Source of the DNA: Mycolicibacterium moriokaense
Lineage (GTDB): Bacteria; Actinomycetota; Actinomycetes; Mycobacteriales; Mycobacteriaceae
Assembly: GCF_010726085.1 (NCBI RefSeq)
Contig: NZ_AP022560.1
Coordinates: forward strand, 6,076,001 to 6,140,000
DNA: 64,000 nt
Direction: 5' to 3'
Shown here: in pieces, positions 1-8,993 of the stretch
Layout of the letters: each line of letters begins with the position of its first letter
Numbering within the stretch: the stretch's first letter is position 1
Position numbers and translations under genes: made by a program
The notes under the pieces: generated by a model
Told to the model about the DNA's origin: nothing
Database searches by the model: none
The model's input: only the letters and a program-made list of their open reading frames with translations

Positions 1-1194
1 ATGCAGTGGGTGAGCAAGCGGCGGGTGGGCGATCTCGGTTGGGCGGGAGTCGCTTTGGGCGTCGGCTACCTGGCTCGGTACGAGATCGTCGCCGCCGCCT
101 GCGGCGCCGCCCTTTTGGTCGCCGTGATCGCCTTCCGCCGTTCCGAACGCGGCAACCGGCTCAACTCCGCGGTTCTCGCCGTGATCATCGTGCTGTTCCC
201 CCTCGCGGCGGCACTCGCGATATGGGCGTTCACCGGGTGGGTGGTCTCCGGTGAGGCGTTCGCGACGCTGACGTCGCAGTACGGCAACGGAAGTCAGGTG
301 GCCGCCGCCGCCGAACGCGCGGGCCCGCATATGAAGGCCGCCTCCGACGACTGGGTCGTTATCTCCGCCCGAATACTGGGGATGCAGCCGTTCGTCGGGC
401 TGGCATCTGCGGGCGCGGTGGTGCTCGCAGTACTGTGCAGGAAAGCCGATGCGCTGGTCCCCGTCTTCACGTTCGGCCCGATCCTGGCCTTCGCGGCGTG
501 GAGCCAATACTCGTCGACCACGTTCGGCTGGTTCCGTTTCTATCTGCTCGCCGTCCCGCTGGTGGTGTGCATCGCGTTGGCGTCCTGGGAGCCCGTTGCC
601 TCTGCCGCGCGGGCTGCGCGCGCGTGGTGGCGGGCGGACAGCATCCCGAGCCGAGTGGGTGCGGGACTGCTGTGCGCGTCCCTGACGGTTGGACTGCCCG
701 TGACGGTGCTGGCGATGTCGAACGAGCGGATCGGCAACCAGCAGTTGCAGTATGGGTTGAAGTCGCTCATCTATCCCGAGGACTATCCGCCCACCGAACA
801 GTGGTACCGACGGCTGATGGTCAACGACCGCTCGTTGGCGCAATACTTCGATCGTAAGCACCTGCCTGAGGGGTCCGTCCTGATGGACACCTTCAACACG
901 TGGGGTGTCTGGCTGGCGTCGAAGAACCCGAAACAGTTCGTCATCACAAGCGATTACGACTTCACCGCGGTGATGAACCGGCCGTGGGACTTCGGCGTGC
1001 AGTACATCGTCGCGAGCAATCCGGCGATCTCCCAAGCGGACGCGTTGAACATCCGCTATCCGTCGCTGTGGGCGGACGGTGCCGGCCTCGGCACACTGGT
1101 GCACTCCGTCTACGGCGCTACGGGCGACGAACGGTTCCGCATCTACCGCACCACGGGGCGTCCGGCCCCGCCGAGTGCTCAGACCACCGGATAA
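1..1194 (+). CDS. GT39-like polytopic membrane glycosyltransferase, N-terminus outside window
   Basis: The frame is open from the first base, so the gene very probably starts upstream of the window. About six hydrophobic segments are visible (roughly residues 9-45, 54-82, 124-145, 149-168, 176-198 and 218-239). A soluble tail of about 155 residues follows and would lie outside the membrane. An ARYE tetrapeptide near residue 27 resembles the RYE motif of polyprenyl-phosphate-sugar-dependent GT39/ArnT-like transferases. If that is right, it moves a sugar from a lipid carrier on the periplasmic face. The acceptor cannot be predicted. Its 3' end overlaps the convergent EEP gene by 16 bases. It fits the polysaccharide locus that follows, but the family call rests on topology and one motif. 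Confidence 0.6.
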   Translation: MQWVSKRRVGDLGWAGVALGVGYLARYEIVAAACGAALLVAVIAFRRSERGNRLNSAVLAVIIVLFPLAAALAIWAFTGWVVSGEAFATLTSQYGNGSQVAAAAERAGPHMKAASDDWVVISARILGMQPFVGLASAGAVVLAVLCRKADALVPVFTFGPILAFAAWSQYSSTTFGWFRFYLLAVPLVVCIALASWEPVASAARAARAWWRADSIPSRVGAGLLCASLTVGLPVTVLAMSNERIGNQQLQYGLKSLIYPEDYPPTEQWYRRLMVNDRSLAQYFDRKHLPEGSVLMDTFNTWGVWLASKNPKQFVITSDYDFTAVMNRPWDFGVQYIVASNPAISQADALNIRYPSLWADGAGLGTLVHSVYGATGDERFRIYRTTGRPAPPSAQTTG

Positions 1195-2162
1195 CTCGCG
1201 GTCGGATCCACCGGGACGTCGATGACCGTTGCCAACCCGCGATGGTCGGAGCCGGGCAGTGCGACGGTCCGCACCGAGGACGCGGAGCAGTTGTGGACGA
1301 GCACGTGGTCGATGCCGATCACCGGCCTGCGCCAGGGCTTGCTCGGGTAGGTCCGGGTCAGGCCCGCGCCGGCCTGTTCACCGGCGTCGCGGTAACCCTC
1401 GGCGAGCAGCTTGCGGAACGGCTGCATGTCGAGCGTCGAGTTGAAATCACCGGCCACGATAACCGCACCCGAGCCGGCCTCGCGGGACAGCTCACGCAAC
1501 GTGACCGGGAAGTTGGCGACGTCGTCGCGGAAGTAGTGCAGCGACTGAACCCACGGCGCGGCCAGGTGCACCGACAGGACAGTCGTCGGGAACATCACCC
1601 CCGGCACCTGGATTCGCGCTCGCAGCATCGGCATCACATAGGCGTCGATGCGCGCGGAGTCGATGATCGGATACCTGCTCCACACCCCGACCCCGGAACT
1701 CCGCGCTGCGGGGTTGAGCGCGCGATACGGAAAAATCGCGTCCAGTCCCGCCCCGGACAACCCCGTTGCGGCCTCCGGCGTCAGCTCCTGGATCACCAGC
1801 ACGTCGGCCGTCGTGCCGGCTAGTTCGGTGACGGCACGCGGATCCGCGTGTCCCCGGCCAAGATTCGCCGTCACCACCCTGACGGCGACACTCGGCACGC
1901 CCACTTTCTCGGGTCCGATGAAGCGCGGCAGCTGAACGGCGATCATCACCACGCACAGCAGGGCGGCAACGATCGTCAGCACCCAGCGCCGCGATACGAC
2001 GAACATGAACAGCGCGATCAGACTCGCGACTGTGAGGTACGGCGCCGCCGCGGCGACGACGAGCACGACCTCGTTCGTCACGGGCAGATAGCGGGCCACC
2101 AATCCCGCGGCACCGACCGCCAACGCGACCAGACCGAGCGCGGTCGCGAACAGCCGAATCAT
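1179..2162 (-). CDS. Membrane-anchored endonuclease/exonuclease/phosphatase (EEP) family protein
   Basis: This 327-residue protein has about three N-terminal transmembrane segments followed by an EEP (DNase I-like) domain. Recognisable elements are a TANLG strand, a QE dyad (metal-binding Glu), AGDFN, GIDHVL and a terminal GSDHRG carrying the catalytic Asp-His. EEP proteins cleave phosphodiester or phosphomonoester bonds with Mg2+. In membrane-attached bacterial members the substrate is usually unknown. The start at 2162 places the first membrane segment at the N-terminus and leaves 37 bases after the epimerase stop. A start at 2243 would overlap that gene and add a non-hydrophobic leader. 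It is probably co-transcribed with the epimerase. A role in trimming lipid-linked phosphates is only a guess. Confidence 0.75.
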   Translation of the reverse strand: MIRLFATALGLVALAVGAAGLVARYLPVTNEVVLVVAAAAPYLTVASLIALFMFVVSRRWVLTIVAALLCVVMIAVQLPRFIGPEKVGVPSVAVRVVTANLGRGHADPRAVTELAGTTADVLVIQELTPEAATGLSGAGLDAIFPYRALNPAARSSGVGVWSRYPIIDSARIDAYVMPMLRARIQVPGVMFPTTVLSVHLAAPWVQSLHYFRDDVANFPVTLRELSREAGSGAVIVAGDFNSTLDMQPFRKLLAEGYRDAGEQAGAGLTRTYPSKPWRRPVIGIDHVLVHNCSASSVRTVALPGSDHRGLATVIDVPVDPTASYPVV

Positions 2163-2199
2163 CTTGTGTTGAGGTCGCGGCGCAGCTGGCGCCCGATCC

Positions 2200-3165
2200 T
2201 CATTGAGGCAGCCCCCCGCCGCATTCCCGTCGCCAATCGGCAAACGCCTCGGATAACGAATACTGTTGGACGAAGCCGATATCGGCCAACCGGTCCGAGC
2301 TGATGTTGGTATCGAGATGCAGTTTCTGGATGCGCCGCGGATGAATGCCGAAACGTTCGCCCCGCGGATCGATCAGCCCGAAGGGCGTCGCCGCCGCTAG
2401 AGCGAGGCGATAAGGAACGGTCGGCGGTCGTCGGTTCCAGCCCCACGCCCGGTTGATGGCATCGACGATCTCTCGGATCGTGGTCGGCTGTGGGTACACG
2501 GCGTGGTAAGTGTCGTGCGGCCCGTCGTCATCGATGAGCTGGACCAGCAGCCGCAACATGTCCTTGAGGTAGATACAACTCTTCACCGTGTCCTGACGAC
2601 CGATGTAGGCGAAGCGCCGTCTACTCAGGCCATGGATCAAACGCCGCATGTTGCCCTGATCGCCGGGGCCGAAAACCACGCCGGGGCGGACGATGCGCAG
2701 ACGGCGCCCTGGCCCGGCAACCTGCCACGCTCGGAGGATTTCCTCCGCCTGCACCTTGCTGCAACCGTATGCCGTATCGGCATCGAGGAAGTCGTCCTCG
2801 GCTCGTCTCCAGGGACCAGGGGCGAAGGCCATCATCGAACTCGTGAAGACGATGTTCTGCACACCCGCCCGTTCGGCCGCCCGGCAGAGGCGGCGGGTGC
2901 CCTCTGCGTTGTTCGCGAAATAATCCCGCCAGGGACTGCCAGGTTCCTTGGAGACGGCGGCGAGGTGGATGATCGTCGACGGGCACGGTCGAGGTAGGTC
3001 GTCTTCCCGCAGGACTGTCAGGTCGAGACGCAGCGCATCGGGGGCCGGCTCAGCGACGCGGTCGAGGCCAATGACCGGACGGCCGATTTCGCGAAGGTGC
3101 GTCGTCAGGGCGGTGCCGATGAATCCTGCACTGCCCGTGACCATGACCCCATCGTCGACCTTCAT
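2200..3165 (-). CDS. NAD-dependent epimerase/dehydratase (extended SDR)
   Basis: A 321-residue extended short-chain dehydrogenase. The N-terminal Rossmann motif TGSAGFIG (about residues 9-16) binds NAD(P). An SS pair in FTSSMM and a YGCSK (YxxxK) segment near residue 133 supply the catalytic Ser, Tyr and Lys. Such enzymes epimerise, dehydrate or reduce nucleotide-activated sugars. Lying among glycosyltransferases, it most likely makes a precursor for the polymer, but the sugar cannot be read from sequence. The ATG at 3165 was preferred over an adjacent GTG at 3168. The protein ends normally, with no truncation. Confidence 0.8.
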   Translation of the reverse strand: MKVDDGVMVTGSAGFIGTALTTHLREIGRPVIGLDRVAEPAPDALRLDLTVLREDDLPRPCPSTIIHLAAVSKEPGSPWRDYFANNAEGTRRLCRAAERAGVQNIVFTSSMMAFAPGPWRRAEDDFLDADTAYGCSKVQAEEILRAWQVAGPGRRLRIVRPGVVFGPGDQGNMRRLIHGLSRRRFAYIGRQDTVKSCIYLKDMLRLLVQLIDDDGPHDTYHAVYPQPTTIREIVDAINRAWGWNRRPPTVPYRLALAAATPFGLIDPRGERFGIHPRRIQKLHLDTNISSDRLADIGFVQQYSLSEAFADWRRECGGGLPQ

Positions 3166-3354
3166 CACGGCACCAACCCTCCGCGCACATCTGTGAAAGA
3201 CCTTTCAGCTACTGGTATCGAGGGCATCTTCACGAGGGGCGGGAAGGCGACGGACACGTGACCAGCGGCGGGTGAAATACTGTTCAACACCCTAATCTCT
3301 TTGTCCTCCAATGCCACTCGATGAAGGGCAGGGTATCACCGCGCTACCCCACCT

Positions 3355-4455
3355 CTAACGGCGGACAAGCTCGCGGAGAGCACGGTCGTAGTCGGCGCAG
3401 ACCTGTGCCCATGAGTAATGCTGTTTGGCTCGCTCGACATTCGCCTGACCGGCGTCCTCACGCTCCTCGACACTGGTTTCCATCAACCCCAGTATCGACT
3501 TTGCGATCGCGTCCGAATCCGGCGTCACGAAATTGCCTGCGGGCCCGAGAACCTCGCGGTTATAGATCGTGTCTCTCGCCACGATCGGCGCCCCAGCCGC
3601 CATCGCTTGAATCAGTGCAGGATTGGTGCCCCCGACACTGTGGCCATGGAAATACACGCCAGCATGCTGCCAAAGCGAAAGGAGCAGACCGTCGTTACTC
3701 ACATGGCCAAGCCACGAGACTGACGGATGGTCTGCCGCAAGGATGGAGGCGGCTTCGTCCAACTCCCCTCCATATCCAGAACTTCCGACTATCACCACAG
3801 GGTGACGGGCAGCAATGGCAGGAACCGCCTCGAAGAACTCCGGCACACTGTTTTCGGCGACAAATCTCGCGACCAGCAGCACATAACCTCGATGTGCCAA
3901 ACCTTCGGGTAGAGGCAGCGGGGGCGGTACTTCGCCACCATACGGAATATATGTGCCCGCCACTCCGAACGTTTGGGACCAGTAGGCTTCGATGGCGTGC
4001 GAATCGAAGACGAGGCCGCTCGCGAACCGCGCAGTGAATTCTGCGCCGATACGAAAAACGCGTTGCGCCAGTCGGCTCCATTTGCCTCTTTCCCACTCGA
4101 TTCCGTCCACGTTCACCAGTGTCGGAATACGGCGGGCCTTGAGTAGAGGCAGGAAGTAGCCATTCGCGACATTCATCACAAGGGCGACATCCGGCCGGCG
4201 TACGGCAGCATCAAGAGTCGATGTCATTCCGTACGAGAGCGTGCTCAAACTCCTGGTTTCAAGTCCACGGGTTACCCGGGTGGTAACAGCTCTTTCGATA
4301 CTTTCGTCGTCGGGACGTGTGGTCCCACGTCGCCCGTACACCGTGACGTCCCAGCCGCTATTTACCAAGTAGGGCGCAATCTTGCGGACTGCCGTCTCGA
4401 AACCCCCGTAATAACTCGGGTAACCACGTGTTCCGATGACTGCTACTGACGGCAT
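3355..4455 (-). CDS. GT4 glycosyltransferase, DUF1972/rhamnosyltransferase-like
   Basis: A 366-residue GT-B fold enzyme. The N-terminus (VIGTRGYP then YGGFET) is the signature of the DUF1972 domain found in Cps2T/WchF-like rhamnosyltransferases. The C-terminal half contains GG(T)NPALIQAMAAGAPIVA, the GT4 nucleotide-sugar-binding region. It is expected to act at the cytoplasmic membrane, adding a sugar to an undecaprenyl-diphosphate-linked chain. The ATG at 4455 is preferred over 4461 because a CAGGGG ribosome-binding stretch sits 6 bases before it and directly abuts the other. Base composition is slightly lower in GC than the core genes on the right, consistent with but not proof of transfer. 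Donor sugar identity is inference. Confidence 0.82.
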   Translation of the reverse strand: MPSVAVIGTRGYPSYYGGFETAVRKIAPYLVNSGWDVTVYGRRGTTRPDDESIERAVTTRVTRGLETRSLSTLSYGMTSTLDAAVRRPDVALVMNVANGYFLPLLKARRIPTLVNVDGIEWERGKWSRLAQRVFRIGAEFTARFASGLVFDSHAIEAYWSQTFGVAGTYIPYGGEVPPPLPLPEGLAHRGYVLLVARFVAENSVPEFFEAVPAIAARHPVVIVGSSGYGGELDEAASILAADHPSVSWLGHVSNDGLLLSLWQHAGVYFHGHSVGGTNPALIQAMAAGAPIVARDTIYNREVLGPAGNFVTPDSDAIAKSILGLMETSVEEREDAGQANVERAKQHYSWAQVCADYDRALRELVRR

Positions 4456-4558
4456 CAGCATCCCCTGTATGGCTTCTGGGCCAACGAGATGCCGCCGGCT
4501 CGCAGATGTGGGTATCTAATCACACTGTCGCGGTTGTTCTTGAGCGCATGCAGCGAAT

Positions 4559-5365
4559 CTATTTGTATGCCTTCTTGATTACAGATTTCACTGACTCGGG
4601 GACGAGGTTCTTTACCACCTTTTTGACCGGGCTCACGTAGTGACTTCGGCTGATGAGGTTGAGGGGCACGGCGGCCGACGCCTTCGGATTGCGGTCACCG
4701 GCCCGACCCACGGGATAGAACAGCTCAAATTCCGGCCATTCGAAATCATCGTCGAATGTCCAACAGTCATGGTCCATATACAAGGTCTTCAATTGAAGAG
4801 CCAACGTTTTGTCAGTCTCGCGCACTAATGGGGCGCCCTTCACCAGATGCAGGCTGCGCCTCATCAGCTCAGTACTTCTATCGCTGACATATCCGTCGAC
4901 AAGGAGATCGAATCCGATTCGTTCCTGTAGCCGCTGGAGCACTCTGAATACCTGGACATGTTCTTCATGACCGTATTCACCCCACGGGTTGTGCGTGAAA
5001 ACAAGACTTTCGGATGCCAATTCCGGCTCCAACATGCGAAACAGTTCGTCCGCATTCTTCTCGTATGCCGCGGCTGCGGGTCCGCGTAGTCGCAGTCCAC
5101 TGTCAACCTCTTGTGGTTGATTCCAGTTGGCCGCGTCGAATCCGCCGGACAGTGTGACTTTCAAGAACTTCGCTTTGGCAAGCGGGTACGTATCCATCAA
5201 TCGAGCGCGTCCGCTGTCCCAACTCTGTTTGGACCCCGCTGATACGCCGTAGCAGACGATGACGCGCTTACACAGGCCGAGGATCGAGCTGAACCAGAGA
5301 ATCTCGTCGTCGGGATGAGCCACCACCAAGATGGCATTCTCTATCTCTATGATCCGAGACCTCAC
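4559..5365 (-). CDS. PIG-L family (GlcNAc-type) deacetylase
   Basis: A roughly 268-residue zinc-dependent de-N-acetylase. AHPDDE near the N-terminus holds the HPDD metal ligands and catalytic Asp. A later HNPWGEYGHEEH segment gives the third metal ligand. Relatives include MshB, Mca and LmbE-like enzymes that remove acetyl from GlcNAc-containing substrates. Sitting between a glycosyltransferase and a UDP-sugar dehydrogenase, it probably deacetylates an amino sugar of the local polysaccharide or its lipid-linked precursor. No ATG is available. The GTG at 5365 was chosen because it lies after the upstream stop at 5397 and about ten residues before the conserved core. The frame remains open to 5503 inside the upstream gene. 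Confidence 0.8.
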   Translation of the reverse strand: MRSRIIEIENAILVVAHPDDEILWFSSILGLCKRVIVCYGVSAGSKQSWDSGRARLMDTYPLAKAKFLKVTLSGGFDAANWNQPQEVDSGLRLRGPAAAAYEKNADELFRMLEPELASESLVFTHNPWGEYGHEEHVQVFRVLQRLQERIGFDLLVDGYVSDRSTELMRRSLHLVKGAPLVRETDKTLALQLKTLYMDHDCWTFDDDFEWPEFELFYPVGRAGDRNPKASAAVPLNLISRSHYVSPVKKVVKNLVPESVKSVIKKAYK

Positions 5366-5396
5366 AGAATTACCAGGGTGCAGAACGCAATAGACC

Positions 5397-6755
5397 TTAC
5401 GCGCCGGGGTTGGGCGCACCGAGTTTGAACACGTTGGGTGCGGACACCTTGACAGCGTTCCGGGTGTCGACGATGACGCGCGCAGCCTGCACGAGCTCCA
5501 CATAATCGAACGTCTGATGATCGGTCGTCACCACGACGCAGTCCGCTGCCGCCACAGTTTCGCGGCTGTAAGGCACCGAATCCATGCGGTGGCCGGTGCC
5601 CGAATATTCCGCATCCATATGCGGCACAAAGGGGTCGTGGTAGGTGACGCACGCACCCTTCTTCACCAGAAGCGTGATCACATCCAACGCAGGTGATTCG
5701 CGAACATCGTCGACGTTGGCTTTATATGCAACGCCCATCACGAGAATGTTGGCTCCCTTGATCGACTTACCCTGCTCATTGAGTGCGTCGGCGATCTTGT
5801 CGACGACGTACCGCGGCATGGCCGCGTTGACGTGGCCGGCCAGTTCGATGAAGCGGGCTTCAAAGCCCACCTCCTTGACCTTCCACGAGAGGTAGAACGG
5901 GTCGATCGGAATGCAGTGCCCGCCAAGTCCCGGACCGGGGTAAAAAGGCATGAAGCCAAAGGGTTTCGTCGAGGCAGCGTCGATGACCTCCCAGATGTTG
6001 ATACCGATTCGGTCACACATCAGGGCCATTTCGTTGACGAGACCGATGTTGATGGCGCGGAACGTGTTTTCCAACAACTTGACCATCTCGGCTGCGCGCG
6101 GAGAGCTGACCTGGACGACGCGATCAATGGACGCCCCGTAGAGTTCAGCGGCCAACGCCGAGCAATCGGACGTCAGGCCACCCACGACCTTCGGCACGTT
6201 CTTGGTATTCCACTTCACATTGCCCGGGTCGACGCGCTCCGGCGAAAACGCCAGGAAGAAGTCGGATCCCGCCCGCAGGCCGGATTCCTCGAGGATGCTT
6301 CGCACAACTTCTTCCGTCGTACCCGGGTAGGTGGTCGACTCGAGGATCACGAGCATGCCTGGGTGCAGATGCTCCTTCACCAACTGTGCGGCAGTAAGCA
6401 CGTACGTCATATCGGGGTCTCGGGTTTTGCGCAGCGGTGTAGGCACACAGATATTGATCGTGTCGAGGCGACCCGCCGCCCCCAGGTCGGTCACGGCGTG
6501 GAGGCGGCCGGCATCGGCCAGCGCCGCAACCGCCGAACTTGGCACGTCTGCGACATAAGAAGTCCCGGCGTTTATCGCATCGCACTTGCGCTTGTCGATG
6601 TCGATGCCGACAACGGAGAACCCGGCCTGGCCGAACTCGACCGCCAGAGGTAAGCCGACATATCCGAGGCCGATGACGCCGGTGCGAGCCGTGCGCGTGG
6701 AAAGTCGCTGGAACAAAGCCTCAGCGTACGGACTGTCAAAGGCAGCTGCGGGCAT
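5397..6755 (-). CDS. UDP-sugar 6-dehydrogenase (WbpA-like UDP-GlcNAc/UDP-Glc dehydrogenase)
   Basis: A 452-residue NAD-dependent nucleotide-sugar dehydrogenase that oxidises C6 of a UDP-hexose to the uronic acid in two steps. VIGLGYVGLPLAVEF is the NAD-binding loop. FSPERVDPGN and the GLGGHCIPIDPF segment with the catalytic Cys are diagnostic. The FSPER and GHCIPIDP forms favour the UDP-N-acetylhexosamine dehydrogenase branch over classical UDP-glucose dehydrogenase, which would fit the neighbouring deacetylase. The ATG at 6755 has a GGGGAG ribosome-binding site. An upstream GTG at 6788 is less convincing. An AT-rich patch at 6806-6826 probably holds its promoter. Substrate choice is inference. 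Confidence 0.88.
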   Translation of the reverse strand: MPAAAFDSPYAEALFQRLSTRTARTGVIGLGYVGLPLAVEFGQAGFSVVGIDIDKRKCDAINAGTSYVADVPSSAVAALADAGRLHAVTDLGAAGRLDTINICVPTPLRKTRDPDMTYVLTAAQLVKEHLHPGMLVILESTTYPGTTEEVVRSILEESGLRAGSDFFLAFSPERVDPGNVKWNTKNVPKVVGGLTSDCSALAAELYGASIDRVVQVSSPRAAEMVKLLENTFRAINIGLVNEMALMCDRIGINIWEVIDAASTKPFGFMPFYPGPGLGGHCIPIDPFYLSWKVKEVGFEARFIELAGHVNAAMPRYVVDKIADALNEQGKSIKGANILVMGVAYKANVDDVRESPALDVITLLVKKGACVTYHDPFVPHMDAEYSGTGHRMDSVPYSRETVAAADCVVVTTDHQTFDYVELVQAARVIVDTRNAVKVSAPNVFKLGAPNPGA

Positions 6756-6805
6756 AGGACGACTCCCCGAACAGACGGGCAGCCGCACAGCAGATCGCTG
6801 CCCCC

Positions 6806-6826
6806 ATTATTTATTTTCAGATAATT
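6806..6826 (-). promoter_or_regulatory. AT-rich promoter candidate for the UDP-sugar dehydrogenase group
   Basis: This 21-base patch is almost all A and T in otherwise GC-rich DNA and lies 51-71 bases before the dehydrogenase start. On the minus strand it contains AATAAT-like hexamers. ATTAT and ATAAT form short inverted arms. No matching -35 box was recognised, so this is a weak promoter call. Confidence 0.35.
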
Positions 6827-6947
6827 CGATCGTGCTGCGGGAAGATCGTATCCGATGGCAAAGTCGGCCACGTGGCAAAGTTTCTAGCCGGCTTTATCGG
6901 AGCCCGCCTCGAGTGATCGGTTCGAATACTTGCCCGTTCCGCTGAAT

Positions 6948-8993
6948 TCATTGGGGATACGAATCGCCTGCGCTGTGTGCGCCGACCAGTTTGCGAGTTC
7001 GGCGGATTCGGCGCCGACGTAGGTACAGGCCCACCGCCAGGACCGCAACGGCCACGAGAACGGCGCCCCCCGCAACGTAGGCCGCGACCCACGAATGCCA
7101 CGCGCTGGTGGACGGCGTCGGCACGAAGATGTCGCCCGCTGGTCGGATCGCCACGTTAACCGGGACGCCTTCCGCGCCCGCGGCGAGTACGTCTCCCGTC
7201 AGTTCTGACCAGTCGCTGGTCGTCCCGTCGATATAGCTGAACAGCGGGTCTACCAGCGTCCAATCGCCAGTCGTCGTGACAAGGACGACGGAACGGTTAC
7301 GCGGGGGATCGGCGAAAGCCTGAATGGATCCAAGCCCGTATTCGATGTTCACGTTCAGTTCGGCCGGCAATCCGAAGTTGATGATGGAGCCGTCGCCGCT
7401 GACCGGTGGCGTCAGCGATGTTTGCTTGATGGTTTTTGAATTGGCCACGATCAGGGCCCCGGAGTTGGCGTCAGCCGCCGCCTGGATATTCACTACTTGC
7501 GGCTTGATTTCGACCTGGGTTTGGCGCGCAATCGCGGTCAGTACGCGGGCGGCGTAGCTGAGCTGATCCGGGCTGCTGCCGTCAAGCGCCACCATGAAGC
7601 TTGGGCTGAACTCGGACGGAAAGGCAGCAAACCCTTCGAGCGGAGGACCTCCACGGTGCATGGTGAGGGTCGATCGTGGATCGATCTGGAATGCCATCGA
7701 CGCCACCAACGGCCCACAGTCTTGATTCGGGGTGTAGGTGAGAGCCAAATCCAGGCTGATCCATTGTCGGTCGACCAACTGGTGCTCCAGGTCGAACGTC
7801 GCGTCGAGATGTCCGGATCCGTCGAGCGGGGCTTGATAGACGACGACATTTTGAGAGCGGATTACGACGGCTGCCGCGTCATCTGCGGGCACAGGCGTGT
7901 AGTCGGCGAGCAGATGCACGTGCAGCTTGTCGAATCTAGGCCCGAGAGTTGCCCGGTCAAATCCAACGTCCACGGTGGTCGACCTCAGGAAGGTGGTGTT
8001 CTTTTCACTCACCTCCAACTGGCTGAACGTCAGCGTATCGCCACTTAGAGCGGTGGCCGCCTCTGCTTGATCGACACGGGCCGTGGGTGCCTGCGCCAGC
8101 GGTTGCAACCGATTGACCAGCAACGACACCTGGGTCGACAGTGCGTCGCCTTCACCCGAGACCCGAAGGTAGGCGTTCGGCATCCCGGCGTTTTCGACGG
8201 TGAGACCAGGCCGGCCCTTCTCGACCACGACCGCACGATCTAGTCCAAAGGCGGGCGGCGGTACCGTGCCGCGCTGTTGGCTGACGACCGCGATAGGCAG
8301 CGGCCGGGGTGCGTAGAGACGCGCCAGTGTGGATACCAACGTCAGCGCCGCCTGCTGTTCGGCTGGGTTGGCGTCGGTCGGGGTGTAGATGGTCACCCTC
8401 TCGAGCACCGGGGGGAAGAAGTTGGCGATCGTGGTCACGGGAAGCTGTGTTCCGGCATACACGGTTGCCAGATCACTGAGTGTCAATCGCTGGGCTGGGC
8501 CACACACTCGGTCACCGGAGTCGCTTGCGTGAACTGTGAACGACAGGCGCACTGAAGAAGGTCGAATACGAGCCGCCGATATGTCGACGTCGAATGGAGT
8601 CCTTACCAGGCCGGGGGCCGCGGGAGGCAGATCGACCGCAGCTAGAAACTTGCCGTCGCCGTCGTCGATCTCGAGGTAGCCGGCAGCGATATTCGACGGC
8701 GTGTGGATCATCCCCTGCAACCGCGTTGCGCTCAGCCCGGCGGGCAGTGGCACGGTGTAACTGGCGGTGCTGTCGCCGTATAGCTCAATGGTGGATGGCA
8801 GGCCGAGGGCGGGCCAAGGCAACGTGACGCCTCCCTCGTTCGGCGCGGGGGCAATGGGCGCCTGATCGCCGGCGTCGCCGACGTCGCCGGGCTGCGCATA
8901 CGCGGAGCCGATGACCGGTCCAGCGAATGTTGCTGGCGCAACGAGCACCATCACCAAGGCGAGCGTCCACGCCGCAACGCTGCGACCCTTCAC
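6948..8993 (-). CDS. BcsB-like secreted, C-terminally membrane-anchored protein
   Basis: A 681-residue protein with an N-terminal signal peptide (cleavage probably after an AYA triplet near residue 33), long beta-rich extracytoplasmic domains, one transmembrane helix near residues 641-665 and a basic cytoplasmic tail. That layout and the alternating jelly-roll-like and flavodoxin-like segments match the BcsB family, the periplasmic partner of the cellulose synthase BcsA. BcsB guides the nascent glucan. No BcsA-like synthase is visible here, so it may serve a different polymer. The start is a GTG at 8993. It faces the chain-length gene across a 403-base divergent region. The family call is by architecture and remote similarity and should be treated as tentative. 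Confidence 0.55.
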   Translation of the reverse strand: MKGRSVAAWTLALVMVLVAPATFAGPVIGSAYAQPGDVGDAGDQAPIAPAPNEGGVTLPWPALGLPSTIELYGDSTASYTVPLPAGLSATRLQGMIHTPSNIAAGYLEIDDGDGKFLAAVDLPPAAPGLVRTPFDVDISAARIRPSSVRLSFTVHASDSGDRVCGPAQRLTLSDLATVYAGTQLPVTTIANFFPPVLERVTIYTPTDANPAEQQAALTLVSTLARLYAPRPLPIAVVSQQRGTVPPPAFGLDRAVVVEKGRPGLTVENAGMPNAYLRVSGEGDALSTQVSLLVNRLQPLAQAPTARVDQAEAATALSGDTLTFSQLEVSEKNTTFLRSTTVDVGFDRATLGPRFDKLHVHLLADYTPVPADDAAAVVIRSQNVVVYQAPLDGSGHLDATFDLEHQLVDRQWISLDLALTYTPNQDCGPLVASMAFQIDPRSTLTMHRGGPPLEGFAAFPSEFSPSFMVALDGSSPDQLSYAARVLTAIARQTQVEIKPQVVNIQAAADANSGALIVANSKTIKQTSLTPPVSGDGSIINFGLPAELNVNIEYGLGSIQAFADPPRNRSVVLVTTTGDWTLVDPLFSYIDGTTSDWSELTGDVLAAGAEGVPVNVAIRPAGDIFVPTPSTSAWHSWVAAYVAGGAVLVAVAVLAVGLYLRRRRIRRTRKLVGAHSAGDSYPQ

